In this document: one piece after another, positions 25,016 to 32,663 of the stretch
How the letters are laid out: each line of letters starts with the position of its first letter
Position numbering within the stretch: the stretch's first letter is position 1
Assembly: GCA_041302975.1 (NCBI GenBank)
Contig: JBFYQC010000129.1
Span: 1-49,914 of the forward strand
Direction: 5' to 3'
Length of the DNA: 49,914 nucleotides
Source of the DNA: UBA6183 sp041302975
GTDB taxonomy: Bacteria; Bacteroidota; Bacteroidia; UKL13-3
Translations under genes and position numbers: made by a program
The notes under the pieces: generated by a model
The model's database searches: none
The model's input: only the letters and a program-made list of their open reading frames with translations
What the model was told of the DNA's origin: nothing

Positions 25016-25252
25016 ATGGAATTAATTATTATTTATCCGGTTTTTATTGGAATGGGTGTAGCCACAGCAGAACTAGCAAGGCAAAAAGGCTACAAAGCAC
25101 GTTGGTGGCTTTTATTCGGAACCTTGATTCCTTTAATCTCAACCATTATTTTGTTTTTGCTAAAAAACAAGCAAACTCATATCGAGACCTTACCTATAAA
25201 ACAACCGGACGTTACACACAACGATAAAATATTGTATCAAAAACCTATGTAA
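25016..25252 (+). CDS. small membrane protein
   Basis: 78 residues from the ATG at 25016. It begins with a membrane helix (MELIIIYPVFIGMGVATAE), then a short basic loop with KKGYKARWW-type residues (ARQKGYKARWW). A second helix, LLFGTLIPLISTIILFLL, and a polar tail follow. The two-helix, basic-loop layout is common among small inner-membrane proteins with no known role. A longer start at 24974 and another overlapping frame exist but fit less well. It sits before ccmC, whose own -7 element lies between. Confidence 0.6.
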   Translation: MELIIIYPVFIGMGVATAELARQKGYKARWWLLFGTLIPLISTIILFLLKNKQTHIETLPIKQPDVTHNDKILYQKPM

Positions 25253-25270
25253 AGTTTTGGTACATATAAT

Positions 25271-25278
25271 TACCTTTG
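25271..25278 (+). promoter_or_regulatory. -7 element TACCTTTG of the ccm operon
   Basis: Exact consensus one base before the ccmC ATG and four bases before the in-frame GTG at 25283, suggesting leaderless initiation. Confidence 0.45.
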
Positions 25279-25279
25279 T

Positions 25280-25945
25280 ATGGTGATAAAATGGTGGAAA
25301 ATATTAGGTGCTGTATTGGTTTTATACGCACTTGTTTGGGGGTTACTAACGCCCATACCTAAGCTGGCAATTTTAGAAGAAAGCATTCGCAATTTATTTT
25401 ACCATGTACCCATGTGGTTTGGAATGGTGTTTTTATTGTTAGGGTCAATGGTTAACGCTATCAAATTTTTGCGTAAAGGTGATTTAAACGATGATATTAA
25501 ATCGGCACAGTTGGCAAATGTAGGTGTGTTATTTGGTATGATGGGCATTGTAACCGGAATGATTTGGGCCAAAAACACTTGGGGTGACTATTGGACAAAC
25601 GATCCAAAATTAAACAGTGCGGCCATTGGTTTGTTAATGTACTTTGCCTACATTGTTTTACGCAGTAGCATTGAAGATGAAGAGAAACGTGCACGTGTTT
25701 CGGCTGTTTATAACATTTTTAGTTTTCCGGTTTTTGTGGTCTTGATTTTTATTTTACCGCGATTAACCGCAAGTTTGCACCCAGGCAACGGTGGTAATCC
25801 AGGCTTTAATAGTTACGATTTAGATAGTAAATTACGTTTGGTGTTTTATCCGGCTGTAATTGGTTGGACATTAATAGGATATTGGATTGCAGATTTGGCC
25901 ATCCGCAAAGAACTTATAAAACAAAAGCAATTAAATCATGAATAG
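25280..25945 (+). CDS. ccmC: heme exporter / cytochrome c maturation protein CcmC
   Basis: 221 residues, about six membrane spans. CcmC delivers heme to CcmE at the outer face of the inner membrane. The conserved axial histidines are in LFYHVPMW and SLHPGNGG, flanking a tryptophan-rich loop that reads WAKNTWGDYWTNDPKL in place of the usual WGxWWxWD. The start is ATG 25280 or GTG 25283. ccmD overlaps its last codons, and ccmE and ccmF follow. CcmA/CcmB are not in the window. Confidence 0.93.
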   Translation: MVIKWWKILGAVLVLYALVWGLLTPIPKLAILEESIRNLFYHVPMWFGMVFLLLGSMVNAIKFLRKGDLNDDIKSAQLANVGVLFGMMGIVTGMIWAKNTWGDYWTNDPKLNSAAIGLLMYFAYIVLRSSIEDEEKRARVSAVYNIFSFPVFVVLIFILPRLTASLHPGNGGNPGFNSYDLDSKLRLVFYPAVIGWTLIGYWIADLAIRKELIKQKQLNHE

Positions 25946-26105
25946 CATATTAAATACTATTTTGTTGCAGGCTCAGGCATTTACAGAGCAAGCATCAACC
26001 CATAAATTTGAAGTAACCGTAGCTGTTATTGCTGCTATTTTTATTGGTATTGTTGGTTACCTGGTTAGTATTGATAGAAAACTTTCTAAATTGGAAAAAA
26101 AGTAG
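25938..26105 (+). CDS. ccmD: CcmD-like small membrane protein
   Basis: 55 residues beginning MNSILNTILLQAQAF, then a single membrane helix (about 28-46: VAVIAAIFIGIVGYLV) and a basic tail RKLSKLEKK. Size, one-helix topology, basic C-terminus and position between ccmC and ccmE are exactly those of CcmD, which helps release holo-CcmE from the CcmC complex. Sequence conservation in this family is very low, so the call rests on context. It overlaps ccmC by eight bases and stops four bases before ccmE. Confidence 0.75.
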   Translation: MNSILNTILLQAQAFTEQASTHKFEVTVAVIAAIFIGIVGYLVSIDRKLSKLEKK

Positions 26106-26109
26106 TAGA

Positions 26110-26496
26110 ATGAAAAAGACGCATATTATCATTATAGCTTTAATAGCGGTTGCCATTGGTGCGATTATAAGTACTTATGGTGATGCAAGTACTTACGAAG
26201 GGTTTAAAAAAGCAACTGAAAACCCAGATAAAGAGTATCATGTGGTTGGTGTTTTAAACAAAGAAAAACCGCGCGAATACAACCCACAAGTAGATGCAAA
26301 CTTATTTACATTTTATTTGATAGATGAGCAAGGCAAAGAAAGTAAAGTTGTTTACAGAGCGCCTGAACCGGCCGATTTTGAACGTAGCGAAAAAGTGGTA
26401 ATTATTGGTAAAATGAACGGTGATTATTTCGAGGCCAATAAGATTTTATTAAAATGCCCAAGCAAATACAATGAAGGGCAAGCGCCTCAAGGATAG
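26110..26496 (+). CDS. ccmE: cytochrome c maturation heme chaperone CcmE, CxxxY type
   Basis: 128 residues: an N-terminal membrane anchor (5-22) and a periplasmic OB-fold domain (YHVVGVLNKEKPRE, FTFYLIDEQGKE, VVIIGKMNGDYFEA). Classical CcmE binds heme covalently through His in HxxxY. Here the motif is C116-P-S-K-Y120, the CxxxY form described for CcmE* of Desulfovibrio and some archaea. The start at 26110 is preferred over an upstream in-frame start that runs through ccmD. It lies in the ccmC-D-E cluster and ends before a terminator and ccmF. Confidence 0.93.
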   Translation: MKKTHIIIIALIAVAIGAIISTYGDASTYEGFKKATENPDKEYHVVGVLNKEKPREYNPQVDANLFTFYLIDEQGKESKVVYRAPEPADFERSEKVVIIGKMNGDYFEANKILLKCPSKYNEGQAPQG

Positions 26497-26521
26497 TTGA
26501 TTTATAACACATAGAATTTAG

Positions 26522-26552
26522 AGCCCGACTGATTTATCAGCTGGGCTTTTTT
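26522..26552 (+). terminator. rho-independent terminator after ccmE
   Basis: Stem AGCCC..CTGAT/ATCAG..GGGCT with a 2x2 internal mismatch, two-base loop and a T-run. Separates ccmE from ccmF, which has its own -7 element. Confidence 0.75.
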
Positions 26553-26658
26553 ATGCCCTATGTGTTTAGTAGCCAATGTACAACAAAAGCACATAACCTA
26601 ATCTTATAACCAAGTGTAAAATAAGCAGGCATTAAGCCTTTTTTGTGGTTATAAAGGT

Positions 26659-26666
26659 TATTTTTG
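26659..26666 (+). promoter_or_regulatory. -7 element TATTTTTG of ccmF
   Basis: Exact TAnnTTTG match, 26 bases before the GTG start chosen for ccmF. It also shows that starts further upstream would precede the transcript. Confidence 0.5.
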
Positions 26667-26692
26667 CAGCTAAATTTAATACGTTTTATATC

Positions 26693-29104
26693 GTGAACGA
26701 AGTACAATTTATTGGCGAACGCCTGATATACGGAAACCTAGGGCACTTAGCCGTTGTGGTTTCATTTGGTACAGCTATTATAGCAACCTTTGCTTATTTA
26801 TTTGCAGCAAATAACCCTGAAGAAAAATCGTGGCAAAAAATAGCAACAGCGGCATTCTACACGCACACCTTTTCGGTGTTTAGTATTGTATTGATGTTGT
26901 TTTTAATCATCCGTTTGCATTTGTTCGAGTACCATTATGCATGGCAACATTCATCAACTGATTTGCCGCTTGAGTACATGGTATCATGTTTTTGGGAAGG
27001 TCAAGAGGGTAGTTTTTTACTATGGATTTTTTGGCATGTGGTAATTGGTAACATTTTGGTGCGTACCGCTAAATCGTGGAAGTTTGAAGTAATGGCCGTT
27101 GTAATGATGTGCCAAATTGTTCTTACATCTATGCTCATTGGTGTTAAGTTTTGGGGGTATAAAGTTGGTAGCAGTCCATTTGAGTTGTTGCGTAATGCAG
27201 TAGAAGGGCCGATATTTAAACAAGCTGATTACTTAAGTAAAATAAAAGATGGAAATGGTTTAAATCCATTGTTGCAAAACTATTGGATGGTAATTCATCC
27301 ACCAACATTATTCTTTGGTTTTGCTACTACTATTGTTCCTTTTGCATATGTTATTGCAGGGTTATGGAAACGCGATTATGTAGGTTGGTTGAAACCAGCT
27401 TTACCATGGGCTTTAATTAGTGTAATGGTTTTAGGTACAGGTATTATTATGGGTGGTTTTTGGGCTTACGAAAGTTTAAGCTTTGGCGGCTATTGGGCTT
27501 GGGATCCGGTAGAAAATGCATCACTTGTACCTTGGTTAATTTTAATTGCCGGTGTACACGTTATGATTATTTATAAAACAACTGGCAACTCGTTAATAGT
27601 TGGTATGATACTGATTATAGCAACTTTCTTATTGGTGTTGTACGCTACTTTTTTAACCCGCAGTGGTGTTTTGGGCAATGCCTCCGTGCATTCATTTACC
27701 GATTTGGGTATGAGTGGACAGTTGTTGGTGTTTATGTTTGTATTCTTGGGACTATCAATATTTATGCTGGTTAAACGCTGGAAAGAGTTACCACGCAGTG
27801 CAAAAGACGAAGATGCTTACACCCGCGAGTTTTGGATGTTCATAGGAAGTTTGGTGTTAACCATTTCTGCATTTCAGGTGATACTTACCACTTCTGTTCC
27901 GGTATTTAATAAATTGTTTGGAACCAATATGGCCCCTCCAAGTGATGTGATCCAACATTACAATAAATGGCAAATGCCAATGGCTATTATCATTGCCTTG
28001 TTAACCGGTGTTGGTCAGCTGTTAAAGTACAAGAAAAATACCAAGGAAGGATTAGTTAAAATTTTAACACACGCTGCTATATCAATTGTTTTATCAGTAG
28101 CAGCCATGTTTTTATTCGAACTTAAAAATTGGTTTTACATAGGGTTGATGTTTGCTTCTGTTTATGCAATTGTTGCAAACTTATTTACGATGCGCCCGTA
28201 TTTAACTGGTAAATTTAAAATGGCCGGAGCAAGTGTAGCTCATATTGGTTTTGGTTTATTATTAGTAGGTGTGTTGGTTTCATCGGCAAATAAACAAGTT
28301 ATTTCCATTAACCAAAGTGGTATGCAACTAAACCCCGAGTTTGATGCACAAGCCAATATGGAACATGTTTATCTTGAAAAAGGTAAAGCGTTACGTATGG
28401 GTGATTATGAAATTGAATACAAAGCCGATTCAATGGAGTGGGTTAATAATTATTATCAGGTTCATTATAAAAAAATCAAACGAAACTCTAATGAAGTTGA
28501 TTATGAATTTGATTTATATCCCAACGCACAAATCAATCCCAAAATGGGATTAGTAGCTAACCCAGATACCAAACATTACATTAGCCATGATGTATTCACT
28601 TATGTAAGCTCGGTGCCTAAAGAAAAATCAACCAAGTTTGTACATGAGAAATTACATGAAGTAAAACTTGGAGATACCATTTACACAAATAATGGGTATG
28701 CAATCTTAGGGAACATTAACTCTAATGCAAAAGAGGCGAATTTAGATGTTAAAAATTTAAGTTTATTAATTGCTGCCGAGTTAAAAGTATATGCACTTAA
28801 TGGTACTTATAAAGCAACACCAATGTACGGTATCCGAGAGAATTCAGAGATTAAGTTTGAAAGTATTGTTGATGAAGCCAAGTTAAGGTTTAAGTTTATG
28901 GGGGTTAATCCTCAAACCCAAACCATAACCATAGAAACAGCCGAGCAAGATACCAGTGGCGACTTTATTATTATGAAAGCCATTGTATTTCCTTGGATTA
29001 ATTTTGTATGGGCAGGTACCATTGTGATGATTGTGGGATTCTTGTTGGCCATTTGGCGCAGGATGTCGGAAGTGCAGAGGGCCAAGGTGGATGTTGGAAG
29101 ATAA
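26693..29104 (+). CDS. ccmF: heme lyase subunit CcmF (CcsA/CcmF family)
   Basis: 803 residues with a GTG start giving MNEVQFIGERLIYGNLGHLAV, the normal CcmF N-terminus. An ATG 16 codons upstream lies before the -7 element. About 14 membrane spans are seen, with the WWD heme-handling domain (GGYWAWDPVENASLVPW) and conserved periplasmic histidines such as the one in IHPPTLFFGF. A long soluble loop (about 540-770) precedes the last membrane helix. CcmF ligates heme from CcmE to apocytochrome c CxxCH motifs in the periplasm. No CcmH or CcmG is adjacent. It is separated from ccmE by a terminator yet belongs to the same functional set. Confidence 0.94.
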   Translation: MNEVQFIGERLIYGNLGHLAVVVSFGTAIIATFAYLFAANNPEEKSWQKIATAAFYTHTFSVFSIVLMLFLIIRLHLFEYHYAWQHSSTDLPLEYMVSCFWEGQEGSFLLWIFWHVVIGNILVRTAKSWKFEVMAVVMMCQIVLTSMLIGVKFWGYKVGSSPFELLRNAVEGPIFKQADYLSKIKDGNGLNPLLQNYWMVIHPPTLFFGFATTIVPFAYVIAGLWKRDYVGWLKPALPWALISVMVLGTGIIMGGFWAYESLSFGGYWAWDPVENASLVPWLILIAGVHVMIIYKTTGNSLIVGMILIIATFLLVLYATFLTRSGVLGNASVHSFTDLGMSGQLLVFMFVFLGLSIFMLVKRWKELPRSAKDEDAYTREFWMFIGSLVLTISAFQVILTTSVPVFNKLFGTNMAPPSDVIQHYNKWQMPMAIIIALLTGVGQLLKYKKNTKEGLVKILTHAAISIVLSVAAMFLFELKNWFYIGLMFASVYAIVANLFTMRPYLTGKFKMAGASVAHIGFGLLLVGVLVSSANKQVISINQSGMQLNPEFDAQANMEHVYLEKGKALRMGDYEIEYKADSMEWVNNYYQVHYKKIKRNSNEVDYEFDLYPNAQINPKMGLVANPDTKHYISHDVFTYVSSVPKEKSTKFVHEKLHEVKLGDTIYTNNGYAILGNINSNAKEANLDVKNLSLLIAAELKVYALNGTYKATPMYGIRENSEIKFESIVDEAKLRFKFMGVNPQTQTITIETAEQDTSGDFIIMKAIVFPWINFVWAGTIVMIVGFLLAIWRRMSEVQRAKVDVGR

Positions 29105-29207
29105 ACTTAAAATCACTATCGACAAAGACTAATCAATCAACTAAGCCCCTTGCTTCAACGTCATAAATTAGCTATGTTTATGCCTCAATTTTTATAGATT
29201 AATTTTA

Positions 29208-29984
29208 TTGAAAACAGCTGTTATCATAGGGTCTGGAAACGTAGCCACTTGTTTTGCAAAAGCATTTGTAAATAAAGGTGTTTCAATTGCTGCAGTTTAT
29301 AGCCGTAACTTAAATCATGCGCAACAGCTTGTTGATTCAGTTGGTGGTGCTGCAATCAATAATTTAAATAAACTACCTACCAATGCTGATTTGTATTTAA
29401 TAGCGGTTAGTGATAATGTGATTGAAAGTGTATCAAAACAATTAAAAGTAACAGGATTGGTTGTGCATACATCAGGTTGTACAGCAATGGCTGCTTTAAA
29501 AAACAACCTACGATACGGTGTTTTTTACGGGTTACAAACGTTTAATAAAAATACATTAACAGATCTATCTCATGTGCCATTTTTAATAGAAGCATCAAAT
29601 GTTGAAGAGGAAAAATTGTTGTGGCAGTTTGCTTCAAATATCAGTGTAAACGTGCAAGTGGCCAATACAAAACAGCGCCAAGCTTTACATGTAGCAGCGG
29701 TGTTTGCCAATAACTTTTCAAACCATTTGTTTGCTATTGCAAAACAACTGTTGGATCAACACCAATTGTCGTTTAATTTATTAAAGCCTATTATTTTGCA
29801 AACCGCTCAAAACGCGGTAACCCATAATCCTGTTGATGTGCAAACCGGCCCCGTGGTAAGAAACGATACCGATACCATTGCTACACATTTAGAAGTGCTG
29901 CAAAAGTATCCCGAGTATAGACAGATATATGAATTGCTCAGTCAAAGTATCCGCGAGCTTCATGTAAAACCCAAAATTAAATGA
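29208..29984 (+). CDS. DUF2520 Rossmann-fold protein
   Basis: 258 residues. The N-terminal Rossmann domain starts KTAVIIGSGNVATCFAKAF (GxGxxA). It is followed by VYSRNLNHAQQL, DLYLIAVSDNVI and VVHTSGCTAMAAL, and then the all-helical DUF2520 half (RQALHVAAVFANNFSNHLFA; NPVDVQTGPVVRNDTDTI). This is the pattern of bacterial proteins often called F420/NADP oxidoreductase-like, related to ketopantoate reductases; their substrate is unknown. The start is TTG at 29208, as no upstream in-frame ATG is available. It lies seven bases before kdsC. Confidence 0.85.
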   Translation: MKTAVIIGSGNVATCFAKAFVNKGVSIAAVYSRNLNHAQQLVDSVGGAAINNLNKLPTNADLYLIAVSDNVIESVSKQLKVTGLVVHTSGCTAMAALKNNLRYGVFYGLQTFNKNTLTDLSHVPFLIEASNVEEEKLLWQFASNISVNVQVANTKQRQALHVAAVFANNFSNHLFAIAKQLLDQHQLSFNLLKPIILQTAQNAVTHNPVDVQTGPVVRNDTDTIATHLEVLQKYPEYRQIYELLSQSIRELHVKPKIK

Positions 29985-29991
29985 TTAAATC

Positions 29992-30513
29992 ATGGTGAAT
30001 AAAGTATTAGAAAATATTAAATGTTTTGTGTTTGATGTTGATGGTGTTTTAACAGATGGAATGACTCTTGCGTTAGAAAGTGGCGAACAAGCTAGGGCAT
30101 TTAACATTAAAGACGGTTATGGAATAGAGCGTGCTTTACTTGCAGGTTTTCATGTGGCTATTATTAGTGGAGGTAATCAACTTGGAGTGCGTAAACGATT
30201 GGAGTTTTTAAAAATAAAACACATACATTTAGGTGTTAAAAATAAAGTAGAAGTGCTTACACAATTGTGTAAAGAAATTGAAGTAAAACCGGAAGAAATG
30301 CTTTATGTGGGTGATGATTTGCCTGATTACGAGGTGATGCAATTGGTAGGGTTACCTTGTTGTCCTGCTGATGCTGTAAGCGATATAAAAGAAATTAGTA
30401 AGTATGTATGCGATAATAATGGAGGTAATGGTTGCGTACGTGAAGTTGTTGAAAAGGTAATGCGCAGACAAGGTAAATGGATACGTTTTGAAAATGAAAA
30501 TATTAATAACTAA
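29992..30513 (+). CDS. kdsC: KDO 8-phosphate phosphatase (KdsC family)
   Basis: 173 residues of the HAD-IIIA type without a cap domain. KdsC removes phosphate from KDO-8-phosphate to give KDO for the lipid A core. HAD motif I FDVDGVLTD (15-22; nucleophile D15), motif II ISGG (59-61), the conserved KNKVEVL lysine region and motif IV GDDLPDYE (107-114) are all present. The extended C-terminal GGNGCVREVVE is also typical. Other small HAD phosphatases such as NeuA-linked ones share this pattern, but no sialic acid genes are nearby. Confidence 0.9.
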   Translation: MVNKVLENIKCFVFDVDGVLTDGMTLALESGEQARAFNIKDGYGIERALLAGFHVAIISGGNQLGVRKRLEFLKIKHIHLGVKNKVEVLTQLCKEIEVKPEEMLYVGDDLPDYEVMQLVGLPCCPADAVSDIKEISKYVCDNNGGNGCVREVVEKVMRRQGKWIRFENENINN

Positions 30514-30544
30514 ACAACGTTATTCATCATACAAAAGTTAACAT

Positions 30545-31804
30545 ATGAAACATCTAACATTATTGTTTTTTTATTTGGGTTTGATGCTAGCGGCAAGTGC
30601 CAATAGGGTGCTTGTACCTATGGATCCTGCGCAAAAAAATCACTTAAAGGCATATGGAGTAGCTTTTTGGGTGCTTAAACAAGATTTAGATGTAGATTGG
30701 TTGTTAAACTACCGTGACGGAAGTTTTATGTTACCACATACAGATGGCATAGAAAAAGAATGTAGAATTCGAGGTGTTTCTTACGAGGTAATTAGCGAAG
30801 CAGAAGTTGGGTTGATATTAAATGAAATTGCTAAACCGGATGTAAACATGGAGTTGGTTAAATTGCATAAAGCCCCCAAAATAGCAGTGTATTCACCTAA
30901 AACAAAACAACCTTGGGATGATGCCGTTACTATGGTGTTAACCTATGCCGAAATACCCTACGAAACTGTTTTTGATGATGAGGTTTTAACTGGGAAATTA
31001 CCTACTTACGATTGGTTGCACTTACACCACGAAGATTTTACAGGCCAGTATGGTAAGTTTTGGGCTTCGTTTCAAAACACCGCTTGGTACCAAGCAGAGG
31101 TAAGGGAAAACGAAGCCATGGCAGCTAAACATGGGTTTAAGAAAGTAAGTGAATTGAAGTTGGCTGTGGCAAAAAAAATAAGAGACTTTGTTGCTGGTGG
31201 TGGATTTTTATTTGCCATGTGTAGTGCCACCGATAGCTATGATATTGCGCTGGCTGCGGATGGTGTTGATATCTGCGAATCTATGTTTGATGGTGACCCT
31301 TCAGATCATGCTGCTGATGGTAAGTTAAATTACCAAAATACATTTGCATTCAAAGACTTTAAACTAAAAATGAATCCATACGAATATGAGTATTCGTATA
31401 TTGATAACACACCCGAAACTCGACCAGTAACCGAACAAAACGATGTATTTACCTTGTTTGATTTTTCGGCAAAATGGGATGTAGTACCAACCATGTTATG
31501 CCAAAATCATACAAAAGTGGTAAAGGGGTTTTACGGACAAACCACTGCTTACCGCAAGCAGTTTATTAAAAGTGATGTGTTGGTAATGGGTGAAACCAAA
31601 ACATTAGGAGAAGCAAGATATATACATGGTACATCGGGAAAAGGTACTTGGACATTTTATGGCGGACACGACCCTGAAGATTACCAACACCAGGTAGGAG
31701 AACCACCAACAGATTTAAACCTACATCCAAACTCTCCGGGTTACAGGTTGATATTAAACAACATTTTGTTTCCTTCTGCCAAGAAGAAAAAAATGAAAAC
31801 GTAA
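30545..31804 (+). CDS. conserved secreted protein, often mislabelled asparagine synthetase B
   Basis: 419 residues with a signal peptide MKHLTLLFFYLGLMLAASA. The protein has stretches that I remember as almost invariant across Bacteroidota, such as KNHLKAYGVAFWVLKQDLDV, WDDAVTMVLTYAEIPYET, YDWLHLHHEDFTGQYGKFW and FVAGGGFLFAMCSATDSYDI. The last resembles the nucleophile-elbow region of a class I glutamine amidotransferase/ThuA-like fold (GGGFLFAMCSATD). TFYGGHDPEDYQHQVGEPPT and RLILNNILFPSAKKKK close the protein. Databases commonly call such proteins asparagine synthetase B, but no ATP pyrophosphatase or N-terminal Cys amidotransferase signature is seen. Function unknown; conservation suggests an important role. 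Confidence 0.75.
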   Translation: MKHLTLLFFYLGLMLAASANRVLVPMDPAQKNHLKAYGVAFWVLKQDLDVDWLLNYRDGSFMLPHTDGIEKECRIRGVSYEVISEAEVGLILNEIAKPDVNMELVKLHKAPKIAVYSPKTKQPWDDAVTMVLTYAEIPYETVFDDEVLTGKLPTYDWLHLHHEDFTGQYGKFWASFQNTAWYQAEVRENEAMAAKHGFKKVSELKLAVAKKIRDFVAGGGFLFAMCSATDSYDIALAADGVDICESMFDGDPSDHAADGKLNYQNTFAFKDFKLKMNPYEYEYSYIDNTPETRPVTEQNDVFTLFDFSAKWDVVPTMLCQNHTKVVKGFYGQTTAYRKQFIKSDVLVMGETKTLGEARYIHGTSGKGTWTFYGGHDPEDYQHQVGEPPTDLNLHPNSPGYRLILNNILFPSAKKKKMKT

Positions 31805-31805
31805 C

Positions 31806-31843
31806 TATAAATCAAAAGCCGCTGATGCGGCTTTTGATTTATA
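31806..31843. terminator. perfect 17-bp bidirectional terminator hairpin
   Basis: Arms 31806-31822 and 31827-31843 pair perfectly (17 bp) with the loop TGAT. It starts one base after the stop codon of the conserved secreted protein and lies 145 bases from the convergent response regulator. Confidence 0.85.
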
Positions 31844-31987
31844 ACGAAGTTGTTCTTTACTATATGGGTTGATATTACGATTTATTGCAAAACGTAAGAT
31901 CTCATTAAACTCAAACTAAAACCCACTCAAGAAAAGTACCGTTTAAATTTTTAGTATTGCAATTATTTTGCGTCATACTTTTAGAAA

Positions 31988-32605
31988 TTATTTCTTGCCA
32001 TGGTATTTGGCAATTAACTCTCCCTTGCTGTTAATGTGTAATTTGCGGTAAATGCTTTTGATGTATTTCCTTACTGTATCAATGGAAATATTCATATTGT
32101 CTGCAACAAGTTTATAGCTTAGCCCAAAAACTATGCCGTCAACCACTTGTTTTTCACGTTCGCTTAAATCTTCGGCAATATTTTGTTTGGCATTAAAAAA
32201 ATCAAATACTTTACGCGCTATAGCTGGCGTTATTGGCGAACCACCACTATTAATATCTATAATGGCATCTTTGATTTTTGTTAAAGGCGTTTCTTTACTT
32301 AAATATCCATCTGCTCCGGCTTGTAACGATTTAAACACACTATCATTGTCGTAGTTAACGCTCAACATTAAAATAGCAGCATTCGAAAACCTTGTTTTTA
32401 GCTCTGGAATGAGTTCAATACCTGAAATACCAGGAAGATTAATGTCCAACAAAACAACATTTGGACTTTTGGTCCAAGTTGAAATCCTGAAACTTTCAGC
32501 ATTAGAAAACGCCCCAACAAGTTCAAAATCCTGTTGATTTCCTAAATATTCTCTGAGCGCTTCCTGAATATTAAAATCGTCTTCAATTAGTAAAATAGAA
32601 ATCAT
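31988..32605 (-). CDS. LuxR/NarL-family response regulator
   Basis: 205 residues. Receiver domain with acidic D9/D10, phosphoacceptor D54 in VVLLDINLPG, S82 in LMLSVN and K105 in LSKET. The C-terminal LuxR-type helix-turn-helix reads LSEREKQVVDGIVFGLSYKL, then DTVRKYIKSIYRKLHI. It is the cognate partner of the large histidine kinase 58 bases upstream on the same strand. Targets unknown; position suggests the GDPD/porin genes in the same run. A weak CATATTTG at 32616-32623 could give it a separate promoter. Confidence 0.93.
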   Translation of the reverse strand: MISILLIEDDFNIQEALREYLGNQQDFELVGAFSNAESFRISTWTKSPNVVLLDINLPGISGIELIPELKTRFSNAAILMLSVNYDNDSVFKSLQAGADGYLSKETPLTKIKDAIIDINSGGSPITPAIARKVFDFFNAKQNIAEDLSEREKQVVDGIVFGLSYKLVADNMNISIDTVRKYIKSIYRKLHINSKGELIAKYHGKK

Positions 32606-32663
32606 AAAGAATTCTCAAATATGGCTATAAGTATCGACTTTATTGATACATAATCATGTACCG

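Noticed and set aside
24967..25227. 86-codon frame overlapping the small membrane protein
   Set aside because: The alternative frame from 25016 gives two clean membrane helices with a basic loop; this one is irregular.
26645..26692. ccmF starting at 26645
   Set aside because: This stretch includes the -7 element TATTTTTG; the GTG at 26693 gives the normal CcmF start.
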